Of a stretch of 50,825 nt of DNA, positions 12,558 through 24,035 are shown piece after piece (positions within the stretch are counted from its first letter, which is position 1; the number at the start of each line of letters is the position of its first letter). This DNA comes from Micractinium sp. NFX-FRZ (Eukaryota > Chlorophyta > Trebouxiophyceae > Chlorellales > Chlorellaceae): contig JAPTJF010000451.1 in the NCBI GenBank assembly GCA_029339195.1, positions 1 to 50,825 on the forward strand. The letters run 5' to 3'. A program made the position numbers and the translations under genes. The notes under the pieces are model-generated. The model was not told the origin of the DNA and ran no database searches. It worked only from the letters and a program-made list of their open reading frames with translations.

Positions 12558-12769
12558 CTGCATGGGCGCAGCATGCACAGCATGTTAAGGTGCAGCGTGC
12601 AATTCGCTTCCAGATGCAGGGTACGTGAGAAAGACAGCAGGCAGAGCTGCAGTCAGTGAGGCAAGGCGACGGCAGCCCATGCATGCCCACATGTATGGGC
12701 AGCCAAGCTGCCAGACCATCAAGGCCAGACGGTACCATGGCGGACCCCAGCACAAGCGCAACCGCTAAC

Positions 12770-15700
12770 CTTCAGGCTGGGTGTTTCGTAGATGGGAAGC
12801 AGCAAAATCTTTGCTTGGTCAAAGCTGCGCTCCGCCTCCAGCCGCCGCCTCACATCTTCCTGCATGCGCCTCACCTGCACGGACAGGGCAGGTACGAGCA
12901 AGCGACAGTGTCAGATGTATGCATGCATGGATGCCCAGCAAGCGGGGGCCTGCGCACAGCAGCATCTGGGCCCCGGTGGCGTGACCTCCAGTGTCATTAA
13001 ACCGCCCTGCCCACAATGCACGTGTCGCAAGTTTCGGTGCCGGAAACACACAGCAAGCCCAGCCAAGCAAGCAAGCAAGCATGCATGCATGTGTGACCAC
13101 AACATGCCTCGTTGAGGAAGAGGGTGGTTGGGTCGCTCTGCTTCTCGCCCCAGATGCCTGCTCAACAGGAGAGGAGGAGCTCAGCTGCAGGGTGAGCCCA
13201 GTTGCAGCTGACTTTGGACCTGCTGGGCTCAAGCGGCCGGCCTGCCAGCGCATGCCAGCCTGGTGCCATGAGTGCTGCCCTGCTGCAGCCCTGAGCCCCG
13301 TGGGCAGGCACCTCGGAAGACCCTGAGAGCGGTGCTTAACCATGCACCTTGCCCTGCATCACTGAGCGCACTACACAGGATGCCACAGCGACAAGAGCGG
13401 GCTGCGGAATGGGGGCAGACACACCCTCGGGCGGTGGGAGCGCCAGAGTGCCATCCAAATAGATGTTGTACCCATCGACGTTCACCGCACCGCCCAGCGC
13501 GGGCTGCCAGAACAGGGCGCCTGCAGGCAGGGCAGGAGCCGCGGGTGGCAGAACCCAGGTGTCACTGGCCACGCCTGCTGCATGCTGATGCTGTCTGGTG
13601 CTGCTTCGAGAGGAAGTGTCCAACCAATACTCGTCAGCCCCCCTGCCCCGCCCACCTGCTGCTGCGCTGTCGGGGTGGGCGGCAATGTCCTCTCGGAACA
13701 GGCGCTGCACCAGGGCAAACATCTCGTTCCGCCGCTCCTCTGCATGTGCCCACGCATAGCATGCCCCAATGGATAGGGTAGGGCTTTAGGGGCGCTGAAC
13801 CTAACCCTAAACCTTATTGATCGGCTACACCTCAGCGCTGCTAGCGTGGCACGGGATGCAAAGGAGCAGGTGCACAGCCAGCAGTCTCATCTGCCTCCGT
13901 CCAGACCCAGCTGGGAGAGCAGCCTGTGGTGCAGTTAGCCAGATGGCACACTGGTGCAGCAAGCCAGAATGCAACAGAAATGCGGCACATGGCTGGCCCC
14001 GCTGGCATGCTGGCATGCCTACCGCTGTAGGCGACGTTGAACTCTTCGAGGATGAAGGGCTTGCCCAGCGCGCGGCTCTCGTTCAGGTGCCCCCTGACCC
14101 ATGCCTCCAGCCAGGGCAGCGTGCACTGCTGCCAGTCGCAAAACTCCCGCTGCCGGTCGTCCTGCAGGGAGCAGGTAGCCAGGGGGGCCACCACAATTTG
14201 CGTGGTGCACATTGTAGAAAGGCTGGGAGAGGGCTGCCTGGGGACACTCTGTTGCAGGACCAGGTGTCACAGGGCATCCGGTACAGAAGGGGCCGTGCCA
14301 AGGAAGGTGAGGAGGCACGCGGCCAGCCAAAGCCGCTGCTGCCCCAGCCGCCACTTCCGAAGCCGCCACTGCCTGGGACCGGCCACCGCCACCGCCGCTG
14401 CCACAGCTGCCTCTTGCACATGCCGCACCCTTCGCTTCTTTCCAAGCTAGTCAGGCTTTAGCCTCCGCCCCGCAGCTTCCCGGCACCTGCTCACCCAAGA
14501 TCCCCTCATGTTCCCATAAGCATGGGCCACCCCATAATCAATGGACGGCAGCTGCAGGGCCAGGTCGTAGTCCTGGCCGAGGCACAGCGCCCAGGCGCCC
14601 GGCATGTCGGGGTGCCGCCAGGGAGATGAGGCGCCGTAGTGGCCCTCCCAACCGACTGCACGCAGGCAAGGCAGGCAGGCAGGCAGGCAGGCAGTTGGGA
14701 TGCTGGCGGCGGTGGGTCGCGTGTCAGAGCGGCGCTGCCACTCTCTGACTCCAACTTCCAAGGCAGCGCGGCGGCTCGACACTTATTACTGTCGTGGTTT
14801 CTGGGCCCCTGGCCACCCAAGCCAATCCCGCCGATAGGATTAGGGGTTTTAAACCCCTAAACCCTAAACTCCGCCCACCCGCTGGTGCAATGCACATCTG
14901 TCCGTCCACCCTGCCTGCCTGCCTGCTCACACCTGACACCAAGTGGTTAGGATCCACGCATTTCATGAAGCCGCTCATCTCCGCCACCCAGCCGTGCAGG
15001 ATGCCGGCTTCGCTCTCGTTGAGGAAGCATCCGGGGCACCTGCAGCCGGGCACGCAGTGAGCTACATGACGTGTTTGAATGCTTGCGCATGCCGCGTGCC
15101 AGAATGCTGGCCGTCTGTAGTCGAAGCAGGCAGCGCTGCCATGCCAGCGCCCTGCCACTTCATCAGTCTGGTGGACAACTCTCGCCCCCACCAGGGGGGC
15201 CCTCACTTTGGTTCGTTCATCATCTCCCATGCCATGATGGTTGGGTCATCTTTGTAGCGCACCCCGTTGATGCTGTTCACCCTGCAAGCGGCCAGCCTAG
15301 GGGCCAGCCAGGCAGCTAGCTGGACCGACCCGGGGGTGGTGGCATGCACCCCTGCTGGCCCTGGGGCACAGCAGTGCAAGGCTTGGCATGCACGGTCAAA
15401 CGCCCCGCACACCCGAGTGAGCACATGCAGTCGGCGCTCGCCTCGAGGAGCAGAGACCCTGCTGCCGCGCCCTCACTAAGCCCTGCGAGCAGCATCATGC
15501 GCGCCCTCCTCACCTGTTGGCCATGTGGCAGAGGTTGGCTTTGAAGAGCAGGCAGACGGGCGCGTGGGTCGGTGTAGAAGTCCAACACAGTGAGTCCAGT
15601 GATATTCACGGAGCCGACCATCCACTGCGGGTGGGGGGCAGGGGCGGGTTTAGGGGCAGCAGGGGTCAGGGACAGGGCGGAGGCAGCCGGCCATCCACCC

Positions 15701-17656
15701 TCCACACTGCGGGTGAGTGGCAGGGGCGGGTTGAAGGGGTGCGGAGGGGATCAAGTTGAAGGGAGGGGATAAGTTGAAGGGCGGGGATCAAGTTGAAGGG
15801 CGGGGTCAGATGTGGGGCAGAGGCGGTTCATCGGCCGCGCTTGATGCTGCTGCTGGGCGCAGCGGCTGCATATTAGCGTGCACAATGCTGGCCCATTTGC
15901 CAGGTCCATCCTTTGCTGCCTGGCTAGAGCAGTCAGCGCCCCAGGTCCCCTGGCCCACTGAGTTTGGCTCAAACACGGCTTGCCCCCAACCACAGGCATC
16001 ACCACGAGCTAGCAAGGCAGCACAGAGGAAGATGCAGCTACAAACAGATGGTGCCCCTCCCTTTCAACCCACCCCACCGACAACCACACCACACACTCAC
16101 CCACTCACCTGCAGGTAAGGCTCAAACCCCGCCTGCCCCTGGCCAAAGGCGCCGATGTAGTCGGCCAGGCTGAGGATGACCTTCATTCCCCGCAGGGAGG
16201 CCTCGTGCAGCACATGGTCCAGCGCCTGGAAGGGCCACTGACAGGCATGTGTAAACATCAGGGGCCCAAAGAGAGGCGGGCAGCGATACTCGCCCACATG
16301 CGGCGGAAGACACAGCACATGTGGGCTAGTGGCGCCTCACGCACCCACGACCCCCCCCCCAGCCACAAGCGAGCAGCTTGGCAGGCACGTGCCAAGCAGT
16401 GAGCAGCACCACACTGCACGGTGCACTGCACGACTAGCCAGCCTGCAGGCCTCCCACCACACTGTACGGTGCACTGCACGACTAGCCAACTGGAGTCGCA
16501 CTGCATTCCGCTATGTTTCAGGCAGAAGTGGCGGCACACACACACCTGGAAGGTTGTTTCATTGTACCTCCCTGGCTCCAGCTGCAGGCTGAGCCAGCCA
16601 AACTCGCCGCCGGATCCGCCCGGCTGCCTGACATCGTACCCTGCAGCGCTGTGCAGAGCATGTGGAGGGCAGACGTGCCGAGGCTCAGGTCAGTGGCAAA
16701 GCACCACGGCACACGCCCTGGCTGGCTGGCTAGATGTAAGTCCGCGCACCGTCCTGGCCTTACAACCCCCGACCCTGCCGTGCCCACTGGCCTGCCTCCT
16801 AGCCACTTGTCCCCACATACCCCGCATGCACCCCGCGTGCCTGCCACGCTGCCGCCTTCCCTGCCACCCAGCATCACCTCGCCCCACTCACCCTCGTAGT
16901 GCGCCCAGGTGCGGAACACGCTCAGCCCCAGCTGCTGGCTGCGGTCGAGCAGTTCAGTGAGGTAGCGGCGGCGGGCGGGGGCGGTTGAGGCTGCGTAGCG
17001 CACGAGAGCCGGGTGGTTGAGCCCCATGAAGCGGAAAGGAGCCCCCTCCAGGGTGAATAGTGTGCCGTTCCTGCGCACAAAGGCGGCCCCTGTGCTGGCG
17101 CTGGCGGCGGCATCCGGGGCGGCTGCCGGTAGGCAAGGGAGGTGGGGAGGCAGCGGGGAGTTCAGGAGGCAGCGGGGGAGGTGGGGAGGCAGCGGGGTTT
17201 CACAAGGCGGCATGCATGCCAGGAACATGCATAAGATGGAGCGTGCTTTATTGGATCCACATGGGTCAGGGAGACGGGACCGCGGCATGCAGCAGGCACA
17301 CGGCGGCGGAGCGGCGTCCAAGGTCCGGCTGCAGCCAGCATCACACCTGCTGCTTCCGGTGCCTGAAGGCAGGCGCAGATGCTGTCGGCTAGTGATGCGT
17401 AATCCAGGGGCTGAAAGGCGTAGCTGGAATCCCACGGGAACGCGTGCACGCTGGGTTTCGAGCGCTCCGAGGACCATTGCAGCAGCGGCAGCGCCTGCAG
17501 CTCCTGACACATGGTTGGGCAGCTGCCAGGGCTGGGAAGTTCGCCGGCCACCTCCGGGTCTGGCTGGGCCAGGCCGGGTGCCTGACCGGCCACTGCTGCG
17601 GCCATCAGGAGAAGAACGGCCCATTGCTGTAAAATTCGCTGCAATAGCATGCTCAT
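12770..17656 (-). CDS. secreted GH5 endo-beta-1,4-mannanase module 1 (one frame break)
   Basis: It likely hydrolyses beta-mannan outside the cell, perhaps algal wall mannan. Exons: 17656-17347, 17122-16892, 16640-16546, 16225-16109, 15624-15514, 15281-15207, 15039-14933, 14655-14495, 14161-14023, 13739-13656, 13520-13425, 13157-13108, 12874-12770. MSMLLQRILQQWAVLLLMAAAVAG is a signal peptide (given in two parts: MSMLLQRILQQW, AVLLLMAAAVAG). A Cys-containing N-terminal segment follows, then the GH5_7-like barrel: FRTWAHYEG, AWEMMNEPK (acid/base Glu about 311), VGWEGHYG, AHAYGN, FILEEFN (nucleophile Glu about 442). A C-terminal beta-rich part includes VNVDGYNIYLDGT. Exon 5 carries one extra base near 15549-15555. 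The last exon either reads on to a stop at 12719 or splices to module 2. The intron after exon 12 has a GC donor. Confidence 0.82.
13798..13813. repeat. telomere-type CCTAA/CCCTAAA motif
   Basis: Short run AACCTAACCCTAAACC inside an intron of GH5 module 1. It resembles plant and algal telomere repeat or telo-box sequence. Confidence 0.5.
14840..14869. repeat. telomere-type palindrome, TTAGGGGTTT facing AAACCCCTAA plus ACCCTAAA
   Basis: TTAGGGGTTT (14840-14849) and its exact complement AAACCCCTAA (14851-14860) are separated by one base and followed by ACCCTAAA. The palindrome is intronic in GH5 module 1. Confidence 0.6.
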
Positions 17657-18008
17657 CCTTTCCCATTCTAGGTGAAACGAATTGACGATGGCTTCGCAGG
17701 TCTTCCACTCAAAACAGCCCGCTGGCACCAGCGACGCTGGCTGTCCGTGGGTGCCTCTTGCACTTCAGTGTGCACTCATGAAGATCCAGAATTGCATGCC
17801 ATACAATCTAAACAGGGGGGAATGGCGTGTATTCACAGCCCAAGTAAGGGTGAGGTGCCGGTGGCCAACCAAGCGGCACCGCCAACCTGGCCGATGCCGC
17901 CCTTCTTTCCACCAGGCATGAAACAAAGCCCTTGGCTCCCTCGAGCGTCCGGTTATCCCAGTCCACCCCCTGCAGCTCCTGTTCTCCCATTGTGGCGCCC
18001 GGGTGGCA
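17657..18008. promoter_or_regulatory. divergent promoter between mannanase and YABBY-like gene
   Basis: The 352 bases lie between two opposed start codons and must contain both promoters. No specific box is recognisable. Confidence 0.5.
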
Positions 18009-20901
18009 ATGGAGGCGGCGGAGCAGGAGCGCCGGTGGGCGCTGTTCGGGGCCCAGCCGCCTCTGCGGATCAAGGTGGCCTGTGAAGCTCAGGACTGCCA
18101 GGCGGTGCTGGAGGTGAGGCGGCCAGCTGGCGCACCTAGCTCCGGCGCACCCGCGTTCCCCGCGGGTGCCGGGCTGAAGCACGCTGTGGACGGGCGCAGG
18201 CACAATCCCACAGCGTTGCTGTGTGGCCTTGGAGGAAGGGAGGGCGGATGCGTTGCCCTGTGCAGCCGGGCGCGCCAGGCGGTGGTCCCAGGAGGCGTCC
18301 CGCCGCCGCCTGCAGCCGCGGCAGCCGCCCACCTGCCTCCCTGTCGCTCACCCCTGTCCCTCTCCCCCCAGGTCCCCTTGCCTGAGGAGGTGCGCAGGGA
18401 GCGCCCCCCCGTGCTGTTCATCGACTGCGGAAACTGCAACAGGTGGGCAGGCTGGGTGCGCTTGTTTGCCCACTGGACGTTTGTGGCACAAAATGCTGGC
18501 CACACATTGCTGGCCACACATCAGTCCGTGCTTCTATTTGGGGGGCACACAGCTGTCCCACCCTAACCCATCGCTCCCCCAATCTGCACTCTGCAGGCGG
18601 CTGCAAGTGGCGCTGCCGCTGGGCGCGTACGAGGCGGCAGAGCAGGCGGTGCAGCAGGCTGCGCTGCAGCAGTACCGCCACAATCTGGCGGCCGCCACGC
18701 TCAGCGCGCGCAGCAGCGGCAGTACCTCCCTGCTCGAACAGCTACGCCTGCAGCAGCTGCACTGCGAGCAGCACCCACAGCCGCTGCGCGACCAGCAGCA
18801 GCAGGTGGCTTACCATCAGGAGCAGCAGGGGACGTACCAGCCCGCCGTGGCTGACGCACCAAGCGGCGCCTGGCAGGCGACGGCGGCGGCAACGGCGCCG
18901 CCGCGGCAGGCACAGCAGCCGCAGCTGCACATCGCGCCGCTGAGCACCGAGCTCAGCCCGGCAGCGCTTGCCGCCTCGACCCAGGCCCTGCATGGGCCGT
19001 CTGCACACTACCAGCAGCTGCTTGCCCAACAGCAGCAGCATCTGCTAGCTCAGCAGCAGCAGCAGCTGCTGGCCCAGCAGCAGCAGCAGCAACAGTCGGC
19101 ATCTACGCCCCCGGAGGAACAGTATGAGCCAGGCAGCCCTGATGGGTTCATGGAGCAGCTGGCTGCCATGGACTTCTCCTGCCTGGCTGCCCCGCAGCAG
19201 GCCACCCTAGCTCCCAGCCCCCAGCACCCGGCGCCGCCCGACCAGGCCTCCCACCCACCACCCCACCCCGGCTGGGCGCACCACGCGCCTCCCGCGGGTT
19301 ACCCGCCCCAGCAGGCTGGCCACGGCATGCTGGCAATGGGCAGCAGCACGCCGCAGGTGCTGGTTGAGGTGCGGGCGGGCCACGGGCAGGTGCTGCCGGC
19401 TGCCGCCTCTGCCAGCGGGGACGGCGCGGCGTCCCACGGTACCGCCGCAACGGCAGCGGTGGTGCACGGCCAAGTTGTGCCGCCCGAGCCGGCTGGGACA
19501 GGGGCGCAGCTCCCGCTCTCTGGGGGCTCGCAGGCAGCCGGCCTGGAGAGGAAGAAGCCGGCGCCGCCGCCCAAGATCCGCCTGAAGATCAAGCCAGCTG
19601 CCGCTTCACTTGAGCCGGAGCAGACGAGCCGGCTGGCCGAGGCTGGCCCAGCTGGCAGCACACCGGCTGGCGGCAAGGCCGGCGCAAAGGCCAGCGGCAG
19701 CAAGGCGGCGGGCCAGGGCAAGGCGGCGGGCCAGGGCAAGGCGGCAGCTGGGGGCAAGGCTGGCGCTGGCACCAAGGGCAGTGGCAGCTCCAAGGCTGCT
19801 GCAGCCGGGGGCAAGAGCAAGCAGAAGGCCAGCGGAGGCTCAAAGGCACCGGCTGCGGCTGCAGCGGCTGCAGCCAGCGGAGGCGCCAGCAAGGCCGGTG
19901 ACCCATCAGGCAAGTGGAAAGCAGGGCAGCCTTTGGGCGGCGCTGCTTTGGGGGCCGCTGCTGTGGGAGGTGCTGCTTTGTGGGCCCTGCTGTGGGCGGC
20001 GCTGCTGTTGGCAACTGCCTCCGAGACAGTGGCGCCAACTGCAAGCCCTCAGCGCCGGCGAACCGCCACCCCTCCACCACGCATCATCTCACCACCCACC
20101 CCTGCTCGCACTGCCTGCTCCTGCAGGCGCCGTGGCCGCAGCAGGCGGCAACGGCAGCGGTGACGCTGCAGGTGCCAGCCCAGCCCCCAAGCGCCCCGCC
20201 ACCGCCTACCAGCTGTTCGTGAAGGAGGAGTATGCTCGGCTCAAGGCGGCGCACCCAGGGGTCCCCAAGGCTGAGGTGTTCAAGCGCGCAATGGAGGCGG
20301 TGAGCTGGCGGGGGGAGGGACTGGGAAGAAAGGGAGGAAGTGTGGGGACTGGAGGGAAGAGAAGGAGTCACCCAAGCAGAAGCGAGCAGATTCAAATCAC
20401 GCAATGGAGGTGGTGATTTGGGAGCAATGAGTGCGGTTGGGAAGAAAGGGAGGCTCGGGGGAAGGCCAGGAGTGAGGGCTGTTGTGTGAAGCGTGGAAAG
20501 GGGCGGCAAGTGAGGGAGGGGAGGGCAGGCTCGGTAGATATTGGGCATGAGGTGACGAACCGGATATTCCTGGGCATTGCTGCCACCCACACGCCCTCGC
20601 CCATGGCACACCATCTGCCCCGCTGCAGTGGGAGAGCTGCCCTCAGAACAAGCGGCGGAGGACGGGCGGTGCCGGGGCTGTGGCGCCGGCGGTGCCGCGA
20701 GCGGGCAAGACAGCGGGGGACAAGGCCGGCTCGAGTTCGGGCGGCGGAGTCGCCGGCGCGGGCGGGGCCAAGGCTTCTGCGCACAAGGCGGCGCCTACGC
20801 CCCGCAAGGGCGCGGCCAGCGGGCAGAGCCTCGCAGATGCCCTGGTGGATTTTGAGAAGCGGCAGTCGGCTGAGAAGGCGCGGGCCGTGGTCAAGAGGTA
20901 G
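18009..20901 (+). CDS. YABBY-like transcription factor (zinc finger plus split YABBY/HMG-like domain)
   Basis: Predicted nuclear DNA-binding regulator. Exons: 18009-18113, 18372-18442, 18597-19909, 20127-20299, 20629-20901, 644 residues. The N terminus has a Cys pair CEAQDCQAVLEVPLP and a second pair CGNCNRRLQVALP. This matches the YABBY C2C2 finger order, although the first pair is C-x4-C instead of C-x2-C. The C-terminal part reads KRPATAYQLFVKEEYARLKA, then PGVPKAEVFKRAMEAWESCP, which follows the YABBY helix-loop-helix pattern (AY..F.KEE..R.KA.NP, EAF..A...W). An intron splits this domain before WESCP. The long third exon is Gln/Ala-rich, then Lys/Gly/Ala-rich (KAAGQGK repeats, PPPKIRLKIKP). 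The intron after exon 3 uses a GC donor at 19910. A generic HMG-box protein is the alternative, but the finger argues for YABBY. Confidence 0.72.
19015..19098 (+). repeat. CAG-rich tract coding LLAQQQQ repeats
   Basis: Imperfect repeats of Leu-Leu-Ala followed by 3-7 Gln lie in the low-complexity middle of the YABBY-like protein. Tracts of this kind are prone to length change. Confidence 0.8.
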
Positions 20902-21483
20902 CGCAGCAGGGCCGCGCTGGGGCAACAACGGCCCCGCTCCGGATCAGATCAGCGGTCAGGCGCAATGCGGCGCGCACAGGGCACTCCCGTCGCTTAAGCG
21001 GGACACCAGCCAGGTTGAGCGCCAGGGTACATGATGTGCTCATTACATCAACACTTTCTCAGCCCGCTTCCCCCAGCTTCCCTCAGCTTCATCCCATCCC
21101 AAGCCCATCTCTTGCATCGAATGCCCCGCCCAAAACTTCACCTGTGATTCATTGTTCTGCGTTGTGCTCCTCGTTTGTTCATTCTATGCCTGACTGTGCC
21201 GCCCCACAAGCTTTCAGGATACACAACCTTTCATGCGCCGCGGACGTGGCAGTGATTGTTGCAAGGAACGCGTGCGACACGGCGGAACACAGGCAGGGAG
21301 CAGAGAATGGCGAAGCTACGTGGGTGTGCCCACTGTGGTACAAATACACAAGTGTAGTGAGCAGCGGTGGCGCCGAAACAGGGGTCAGGGAAGGAATACA
21401 GGAAAAAATGGACTCGTCAGTTGGAACAGGAAAGCAACACAAAAGGGTGCACAGCACCGGGCTGAGAGTACCCATTGTGCCCC
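20902..21483. other. tail-to-tail 3' region of YABBY-like and TMEM65-like genes
   Basis: No coding exon is supported. A reverse TGTAA at 21043-21047 could end the TMEM65-like transcript. I found no forward TGTAA for the YABBY-like gene. Confidence 0.4.
21043..21047 (-). terminator. possible TGTAA poly(A) signal for the TMEM65-like gene
   Basis: TTACA on the plus strand, 440 bases past the stop codon. It is one short motif in a long gap, so it is tentative. Confidence 0.35.
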
Positions 21484-24035
21484 TCAAGGCGGCGCCTGAT
21501 CCGAGGTTGCCGCAGTTACTGATGCAGCTACCACCGCCTCGGGCGCAGTCGCCGCTAGCGCGGCCGCCGTTGCCGCCGCCGCCGCATCTGCTGCCTGCTC
21601 TGCTGCGGGTGCTGCTGCTGCCGCGGCTGTGGCCGCCTCTGCTGCTGCGCCTGCTGCTGATACAAAGAATCCGGGTTCTTGGAAGGCAAGCGGCAGCATG
21701 CCCAGCAGGCAGCCTATCGCCACACCAAGCCCCGCGCCGCCAAGCTGCACCGTCTTCACGCTCAGCATCTGCTGCTGGAGCAAGCTGCAGGCAGGCAGGC
21801 CAGGGGTGGGGGGCCACATGGGCGGGCATGTGGTGGCGAGCATTGGACACGAGGAAGCAGCACTGCACACACTCATTCAATGCACGTGTCTCAGCCAAGC
21901 CCCGTCCCTCCCACCACTGCTCATCTCACACACACGTGCCGTCTCACAACAGAATAACACAGAGACAGATACACTCACAACAGGTCCACACAGCGCATCG
22001 TTTCTTCGAGGGTGTTTTTGACCTCGTCCTGTCCAGGCCCCCTGGATACCGCTCACAAGGGCAGGCAAGGAACCCAGCCCGTGCCCACCTGAGCCGCGGC
22101 GGCTGCATGACGCGGCTCATGTTGTCCTGAATAGTGTGCGTGGCGGTCACCCCCACCACATCTGCCACCATGTTGCCCAGCCCCGCAGATGCCATCATGG
22201 TCAGGCCCAGCTTTGCACCAAACAGGTGGTCAATCTGCTCGCCCGCCACAAGCTGCACCACAGGGGGGGAAGGCCCAGTGGGAGGACAAGAGGAGGGCTT
22301 TGATGGTCAGGCCCAGCTTTGCACCAAACAGGTGGTCAATCTGCTCGCCCGCCACAAGCTGCACAACACCAGCGGGGGCAGACGCGGCGGGAGGGCCAGC
22401 AGAGGGTCATCACACCCATGGCTTGGCCCACAAACAGGTGCCCAGTCTGCTCTGTGCCACTAGGTGCATGTCGTAAGAGGATGGGAGCCCGGAGTCAAGG
22501 CAGGAAGGGAGAGGCGTGTTGTGGCCCGCCCATACGGCGCAACCAAACTGCCGCCACCTGCCTCACACCATCCGCCCATGCCAAAGCCCCCACTCACCAT
22601 GATGCCATTATCCAGGAAGCCTGCAGGGATGAGGATGAACAGATTGAAGGGTCAGGGCCAGCTAAAAAGGCCTAAGGCCTGCCCACATATGGCAGCAAAC
22701 AGTGCCAGCATGACACCGGGGTCTCACCGCACTGCCACCCGGCCCACGCACCCACCCCCTCAAAGCCCTCTTTCCCTCACCAAAGGCGATGAACGGCAGG
22801 CCCGACGCCAGCCCGATGGCCACCAGTTGGCGCCAGCTGGGCCGCTGGGGTGGGCCGGCAGGCTCAAACCGCCCCAGGTAGCGCTGGAACTTCACCGCGC
22901 TGGCAATCTGCTTGCTGCAGGGTGGGCGTGCAGGCGGGCAGGCAGGCAGGCAGGCAGGCAAGGAGTTCGATAGGGATGGTGCTTCACAGCGTGTGCCATT
23001 TGCGGGCGAGGCATGGGTGGGCGGCCGTTGGGAGCCGTGAGGGCACGTGAGTAGGTGCAACTGCCCATGTGTAGCACTGGTCACAGTGTTTGGCCGCCAC
23101 AAGCTGGGTGGACCCCAGCGGCAGCTGGCCCGCAGCAGCAGCAGTCTCTGCCCATGCCATCTGGTGCCCCAGCTCACGGTGACAGCTTGTGCTGCGGGTT
23201 GGTGGTGCTGCCCACTTTCTTGATCAGCTCCTCCATGTAGGCTGTCTCTGATTTGGCCTGCGCTTGCTTGGCGACGTAGCGCTGCAAGGGGGTGGAGCAG
23301 GGGCTGGCGGGGGTGCGTGACAGGGACAGGGGCGGGGCGCGGCAACATGGGGGAACCAGGCCCCCTCATTCCCACCTGTCTCACGCTGGCAGAACACTGC
23401 ACTGCCGAGGGTGTGTGTTACCAGCAGCAGGCTGCGCCCCACAACCTGCATCGCTTGGTAGCCTTGCCTCCCACCCACGCCCTGCCTCACGGACCCCCTG
23501 GTGCAGCACTCACCTGCAGCGCCAGCACCAGCTGGATGCGGTCCAGATCTCCCAAGTCCCTTATCAGTGCATTGGCGGTGTCCTTGGGCGCCCTGCCAGA
23601 AGCGAGGCAGGCCAAGTACGCAGGGGTGCGTCCGGCAGGCAAGGTCAAAAGCGGCAGGCGGAGTGTCTGCCGGCGGCGGCATGGGAACGTGGCACCTGCG
23701 GGCAGCACGCAGCAGACGGCGCGCGCGTGCAGCAAGCCCTCTCACTTGTGGAAGGCGTGCGCGATGACCTTGGCCACCCGCTCTGCCGTGCCGTGCTCGC
23801 TGCTACTGCCAGTGGCTAGTGGCACGTTTGGGGCGTCTGGCGCGCCCGCCGCAGCCTTTGCCGCCGCCAACGCCTCTCCAGCTGTCGACCGCCCGCTGCC
23901 ATGCCCGGGGCTGCTGCTGATGCCGCCGCTCACTGTCAGCGACTCCCAGGCCGGCTGCAGGACGCTGCTGTCCACAGAGCTGAGCGCCCAGGCGGGCCGT
24001 AGGCGCCTGCCGACCCCCACAGCCCTATGCAGCAT
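21484..24035 (-). CDS. TMEM65-family mitochondrial-type membrane protein
   Basis: TMEM65 proteins are inner mitochondrial membrane proteins linked to ion transport. Exons: 24035-23746, 23592-23514, 23281-23178, 22914-22781, 22620-22598, 22252-22089, 22041-21979, 21784-21484, 385 residues. The first 30 residues (MLHRAVGVGRRLRPAWALSS) are Arg-rich and amphipathic, like a mitochondrial presequence. Family signature: LPFIAFG-GFLDNGIM-LVAGEQID across exons 4 to 6, GLGNMVADVVG, and the last helix GLGVAIGCLLGMLPLAF. Exon 5 is only 23 bases. The C-terminal tail is Ala-rich low complexity. Intron 5 contains partial copies of the start of exon 6. Confidence 0.85.
22197..22470 (-). repeat. tandem copies of the 5' edge of TMEM65-like exon 6
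   Basis: 62 bases at 22197-22258 (functional exon start plus acceptor) recur without mismatch at 22303-22364, offset 106. A diverged third copy is at about 22421-22470. The second copy keeps the GTGCAG acceptor. Spacer sequence also resembles itself, so the unit is about 106-117 bases. Confidence 0.85.

Noticed and set aside
16518..17708. 396-codon minus-strand frame
   Set aside because: It reads through intron 1 and includes part of exon 2 of the mannanase only; the start and end lie in non-coding sequence.
18223..20163. Single 646-codon plus-strand frame
   Set aside because: It includes the 3' end of an intron before exon 2 and runs through the GC-AG intron after 19909; the spliced model restores the zinc finger and the YABBY domain.
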